Below are positions 5,388-8,531 of a DNA stretch of 8,531 nt, piece after piece. This DNA comes from an uncultured bacterium (GTDB lineage: Bacteria > CALINM01). The position numbers and the translations under genes were made by a program. A model generated the notes under the pieces. It did no database searches and was not told the origin of the DNA. It was given only the letters and a program-made list of their open reading frames with translations. The first letter of the stretch is position 1. Each line of letters begins with the position of its first letter. The stretch spans positions 1 to 8,531 of the forward strand of contig CALINM010000030.1 in NCBI GenBank assembly GCA_938045315.1, written 5' to 3'.

Positions 5388-5822
5388 ATGAAAGAGTTAA
5401 AGGAAGCATTACAATCACTAATAAAGCTTCATGATGAGTTGGTTACTCTTCTTCAGCAAGAAAGAGAAGCATTAATACTCTTTTATCCCAGTGAAATAGA
5501 GAGGCTTGCCAGGGAAAAAGATATGTTGCTTATGAAAATCAGACTTTTTGAAGAAGAGAGAATTAAATTAATGGATAAGATAACAAGGATAAATAATTAC
5601 CCTGAAAACATGACTCTTTCAAAGCTTGTTGAAATAACAGGTGATGAGGAGTATAGAGAATTGGGGTTGAAACTACTATCATTGGTCCAGTCTGTTATTG
5701 AATTAAATGAGTTTAATAAGATACTTGTTGAACGTTCTTCAAGGCATGTAAATAGTTTTCTTAATTTTCTTGAGAATAATGGTTTCGAACACGCTCGATT
5801 CAATAAGACATTTAAGGCATAA
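5388..5822 (+). CDS. flgN: FlgN-family chaperone for FlgK and FlgL
   Basis: FlgN is a cytosolic type III chaperone that binds the C-terminal helices of FlgK and FlgL and delivers them to the export gate. The 144-residue protein is nearly all helical with heptad-like Leu/Ile spacing. It shows the family layout: an N-terminal helix ending QEREALILFYPSEIERLARE (about 24-43), KDMLLMKIRLFEEER (44-58), and the conserved C-terminal helix NEFNKILVERSSRHVNSFL (107-125). The sequence is divergent, as is normal for FlgN, and the call rests equally on its place between flgM and flgK. It starts two bases after the flgM stop and has no recognisable Shine-Dalgarno sequence, so translation probably depends on ribosomes finishing flgM. 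Confidence 0.87.
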   Translation: MKELKEALQSLIKLHDELVTLLQQEREALILFYPSEIERLAREKDMLLMKIRLFEEERIKLMDKITRINNYPENMTLSKLVEITGDEEYRELGLKLLSLVQSVIELNEFNKILVERSSRHVNSFLNFLENNGFEHARFNKTFKA

Positions 5823-5823
5823 A

Positions 5824-5829
5824 AAGGAG
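5824..5829 (+). promoter_or_regulatory. Ribosome binding site supporting the TTG start of flgK
   Basis: AAGGAG lies six bases before TTG 5836. No ATG or GTG in this frame gives a complete FlgK N terminus, so this site decides the start. Confidence 0.75.
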
Positions 5830-5835
5830 TTTTAA

Positions 5836-7455
5836 TTGTCTATACTTTCTATTTTCGATATTGGTAAAACAGCTCTGTTAACTAATCAAACAGCTATATC
5901 AGTAACAAGCCATAATATCGCAAATGTAAATAATCCAGATTATTCCCGTCAGGAAGTTATCCTGGGTGTGAAGGCACCAATAAAAATTAGAGGTGGTTAC
6001 TTAGGAAGGGGAAGTAATGTTGATGATATTAGAAGAAGTTATGATAAGTTTTTAACTGATATGCTATTCAGTCAGGAAAGTTTATTAGGTAGGTCAGTTA
6101 TTTTAAAAGATATAATATCTGAAGTGGAAGAGTTTTTCAATGAGTCAAATAGAGAGGGGCTTAACTCTGTATTAAATAATTTTTTCAATGCCTTAGAAGA
6201 TCTATCCATCAACCCTTCAGATATGAGTAAAAGAATTGTTTTGATAAATAGAGCTCTTGAATTAGTAAGTGAATTTAAGGACATGGAAACTCGATTGGAA
6301 GATATATTAAATTCTGTTAATAATGAGATTTCTAATGCAGTCGGTAAAATAAATAGTATTAGCAGAGACATTGCAGAACTGAATAAAAAAATAAATCAAC
6401 TGGAAGCAGATGGTGTATCATCGGCAAACGATCTGAGGGACAAGAGAGATTCCCTTCTTAAAGAACTCTCTAAATACGTAAACATTAATTATTATGAAAG
6501 TAATGATAAGATTTTCTATGTTTCTGTGGGTATGAGAAATATTGTTAGTGGGGGTAATGTTTCTGAGATGAAGTTTTTGAAGAGTTCACAAAGAAGTGTT
6601 ATTAAAGTAGAAAATATTGATATAACAGATAGAATAACCAGTGGGAAAATAAGTGGGCTTGTTACATCTGAAGATTTGATAAAAAATGAGTTTTTATATA
6701 AATTAAGGAAGCTATTTGGTGGTTTTGCCAATCAGTTTAATCTAATTCATCGGAATGGCTATGATTTGAACAATAATACAAATGTTAATTTCTTCAAACC
6801 ATTGACAAATATCCATTTTGAAGTGTTTTCTCAAAACGGTGCAATAACTTCTTTAAATATCAATGATTATAATGCATTGAAATTTGATGAATATTACATA
6901 AACATTAAGGCTGGCAATATTTATGAAGTTGTAAATAAATACAACAATCAGGTTATAACCTCTGGTATTTATAGTTCTGGAAGTACTATCAGCTTTGATG
7001 GCATTGATGTAGTCATTTCAGGGCCAGTTGCTGATGGTGATAGTTTCTTAATCTCACCTTTAAAATTAACGATTAAAGATGCTGCATTGAATATACAGAA
7101 TCCAGAAGAAATTGCTTTAGCATCTAATGTTAATTCTCCATCGGATAATACGAATCTATTGAATCTTATAGATATTAAGGAAAACTCTATTGGAGCATTA
7201 GGCAATAAAAAAATATACGATTTTTTACATGATTTAACTTCAAGGGTTGGGATACTAGCTGCTTCTGCTAATGATAACTTGAGTTTTGATCGGACTCTTT
7301 ATAACGAGATTTTTAATAGGAAAAGTGTTGTACAGGGTGTTAATCTAGATGAAGAGGCTGTTAACTTAATAAAATATCAACGTGCTTTCGAAGCTGCTGC
7401 AAAGGTGATACAGGTAGCAAATGAGTTATATGAAACACTGGTTAAACTTGTATGA
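5836..7455 (+). CDS. flgK: Flagellar hook-filament junction protein FlgK (HAP1)
   Basis: FlgK forms the first junction ring between hook and filament. The 539 residues are close to the Escherichia length (547). The N-terminal D0/D1 region has SVTSHNIANVNNPDYSRQE (22-40), the rod/hook/HAP motif in its FlgK form. A long helical part follows, with coiled-coil character around 151-190 and the conserved NDLRDKRDSLL (198-208). A variable central domain (about 290-430, Asn/Ile/Ser-rich) is next, and the C terminus is the FlgK block GVNLDEEAVNLIKYQRAFEA (501-520) ending VIQVANELYETLVKLV. The start is TTG at 5836 with AAGGAG at 5824-5829; the family start (M.SLF.I...G) fits it. The flgK stop and flgL start overlap as ATGA. 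Confidence 0.95.
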   Translation: MSILSIFDIGKTALLTNQTAISVTSHNIANVNNPDYSRQEVILGVKAPIKIRGGYLGRGSNVDDIRRSYDKFLTDMLFSQESLLGRSVILKDIISEVEEFFNESNREGLNSVLNNFFNALEDLSINPSDMSKRIVLINRALELVSEFKDMETRLEDILNSVNNEISNAVGKINSISRDIAELNKKINQLEADGVSSANDLRDKRDSLLKELSKYVNINYYESNDKIFYVSVGMRNIVSGGNVSEMKFLKSSQRSVIKVENIDITDRITSGKISGLVTSEDLIKNEFLYKLRKLFGGFANQFNLIHRNGYDLNNNTNVNFFKPLTNIHFEVFSQNGAITSLNINDYNALKFDEYYINIKAGNIYEVVNKYNNQVITSGIYSSGSTISFDGIDVVISGPVADGDSFLISPLKLTIKDAALNIQNPEEIALASNVNSPSDNTNLLNLIDIKENSIGALGNKKIYDFLHDLTSRVGILAASANDNLSFDRTLYNEIFNRKSVVQGVNLDEEAVNLIKYQRAFEAAAKVIQVANELYETLVKLV

Positions 7456-8459
7456 GAGTAAACAATCAAATTATTTATAATCAGATAATAGAATCATTGG
7501 CAAAAAAGAATGTTGAGATCTACTCAGCTCATGAAAAATTGACGTCCTTAAAAAATATAAATAGACCCTCTGATGATGTTTCATCTTACACAAAGGCTGC
7601 TAATTACAAAATAAAGTTAAATAATGTTGAGCAATTTAAGAGAAATATTGATTTAGCTGATGGCATGCTTAAATTTGTGGAAAGACAACTAAATGATTTG
7701 AATGATATATGGGATAGGGTTAATGAGTTAACAATTATGGGAATAAATGCCACTGAAGATAGTACTTCAAGGCTCGCTGTGGCATCGGAGTTAAAAAATA
7801 TTGCAAATTTTATGCTTGGAATTGCAAATAGCAAATACGAAGGTAATTATATATTTTCAGGGTTTAAATCAGATCAAGCACCATTCTCATCTATAAATTC
7901 AAGCTATAATGGTGATTCAAATGATATATTGGTAAGCATAGATGAAGCCAGTTATCTTGTTGCAAATGTTACTGGGGATAAATTATTTCTCTTTAATGGT
8001 TTCTCTTCAAGGAGTTTGATTACTGAGGATGGAAAACATATTTATTATAACTCTCAGGTTGATGGTTCTCTTAATATTGAGATAAGGGATACTGATAACA
8101 CTCATGTTATCAAGACAATAAATATAAAAAGTGTGATTGATGGTGTAGATAAATTGGCTCAAGCTTTTAAAAATAATAATATTCTTGAAACCAAAGCAAT
8201 TTTCGAAATAGTTAGTTTTGCAAAAAATCAGATAATAGTATCCCAAACAGAAGTGGGAGCAAAGTTAGCAAGGCTTGAAAAACAATATGAAAAGTTAGAT
8301 GAAACAGATTTGATTTACAAAAAATTGTTATCGAATGTTCAGGATGCTGATATTGCTGAGGTTGCTTCAGCGATAGCTAATATTCAAGCTTCTCTTGAAG
8401 CACTGAGACTTTCAGCTTCAAAAATTTTCTCCCAATCTCTCCTAGATTTTTTGAGGTAG
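7452..8459 (+). CDS. flgL: Flagellar hook-filament junction protein FlgL (HAP3)
   Basis: FlgL forms the second junction ring and is related to flagellin in its D0/D1 helices. The 335 residues are close to the usual 300-330. It begins MRVNNQIIYNQIIESLAKKN, has INRPSDDV (36-43), the flagellin-like 'KINRPSDDP' site, a long helix through about 110, and GNYIFSGFKSDQAPF (131-145), the most FlgL-specific motif. The middle (about 150-245) is variable. The C-terminal D1/D0 helices include YKKLLSNVQDADIAEVASAI, followed by SLEALRLSASKIFSQSLLDFLR. This is not flagellin: the FSG motif and position after flgK are diagnostic. Start ATG 7452 overlaps the flgK stop by four bases (ATGA) and has no Shine-Dalgarno sequence, implying translational coupling that would keep FlgK and FlgL in proportion. 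Confidence 0.95.
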   Translation: MRVNNQIIYNQIIESLAKKNVEIYSAHEKLTSLKNINRPSDDVSSYTKAANYKIKLNNVEQFKRNIDLADGMLKFVERQLNDLNDIWDRVNELTIMGINATEDSTSRLAVASELKNIANFMLGIANSKYEGNYIFSGFKSDQAPFSSINSSYNGDSNDILVSIDEASYLVANVTGDKLFLFNGFSSRSLITEDGKHIYYNSQVDGSLNIEIRDTDNTHVIKTINIKSVIDGVDKLAQAFKNNNILETKAIFEIVSFAKNQIIVSQTEVGAKLARLEKQYEKLDETDLIYKKLLSNVQDADIAEVASAIANIQASLEALRLSASKIFSQSLLDFLR

Positions 8460-8465
8460 ATTTCA

Positions 8466-8531
8466 ATGTTAGTATTAACAAGAAAAAGGGGTGAAAAAAT
8501 CAGGATAGGTGATGGAATAATCTTTGAAATA
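8466..8531 (+). CDS. csrA: Carbon storage regulator CsrA, N-terminal part, cut by window end
   Basis: CsrA is a small dimeric RNA-binding protein that binds GGA motifs near ribosome sites and alters translation or stability; in Bacillus it represses flagellin translation. Only 22 codons are inside the window, but MLVLTRKRGEKIRIGDGI is the unmistakable CsrA start (family MLVLTRK.GE.I.IGDDI). R6 (one of the RNA-contacting positions) is present; R8 and G17 are small departures from the usual pattern. The gene starts six bases after the flgL stop with GAGGT (8453-8457) at good spacing, so it is probably the next gene of the flgM operon. In many genomes fliW, encoding the CsrA antagonist, lies between flgL and csrA; it is absent from that position here. 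Confidence 0.93.
   Translation, partial: MLVLTRKRGEKIRIGDGIIFEI

Noticed and set aside
5850-5862. TTCGATAT near the start of flgK as a sigma28 -10 box
   Set aside because: There is no -35 match at the required distance and the bases encode the conserved FlgK N terminus.
7661-7680. TGGCATGCTTAAATTTGT inside flgL as another sigma54 promoter
   Set aside because: GG is not followed by GC after ten bases; the spacing fails, and spacing is strict for sigma54.

Overview
The window is one co-directional (+ strand) block of late flagellar assembly genes with no mobile elements, RNA genes or CRISPR. Order: 3' end of a small helix-turn-helix-like protein gene (1-213), then flgF, flgG, flgA, flgH, flgI, a FlgJ-type rod-binding protein fused to an M23 peptidase, flgM, flgN, flgK, flgL and the first 22 codons of csrA. 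Every reading frame over about 40 codons that I believe is real belongs to this set. No gap exceeds 110 bases; the three larger gaps (214-320, 3163-3235, 5037-5094) are described below.

Organism: DNA is AT-rich (about one third G+C by eye). FlgA, the FlgH lipoprotein and FlgI (P and L rings) imply a diderm bacterium with external flagella. Apparent sigma54 and sigma28 promoters and the order flgFGAHIJ-MNKL-csrA recall Deferribacterota and some deltaproteobacterial lineages. A low-GC Deferribacter/Calditerrivibrio-like organism is my best guess, but this is inference from gene order and composition, not a database match.

Layout and logic: flgF-flgJ (321-5036) build the rod and its bushing. 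FlgF and FlgG form the rod, FlgA chaperones P-ring assembly, FlgI and FlgH form the P and L rings, and the FlgJ-like protein caps the rod and probably opens peptidoglycan with its metallopeptidase domain. A near-consensus sigma54 site (294-309) lies so close to flgF that the predicted transcript would begin at or within a base or two of the start codon, suggesting a leaderless mRNA. The second group, flgM-flgN-flgK-flgL-csrA (5095 onward), encodes the anti-sigma28 factor, the junction-protein chaperone, the two hook-filament junction proteins and a global RNA-binding regulator. It is preceded by two overlapping promoter-like sites: a second sigma54 site inside the 3' end of flgJ (5012-5027) and a sigma28 site (5039-5065). 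This fits a hierarchy in which sigma54 gives early FlgM and sigma28 later boosts its own inhibitor.

Most of the window is a canonical flagellar locus. The points most worth following are the leaderless flgF start, the overlapping sigma54/sigma28 pair at flgM, the FlgJ-M23 fusion, the cysteine-free FlgI and the flgL-csrA junction without an intervening fliW.
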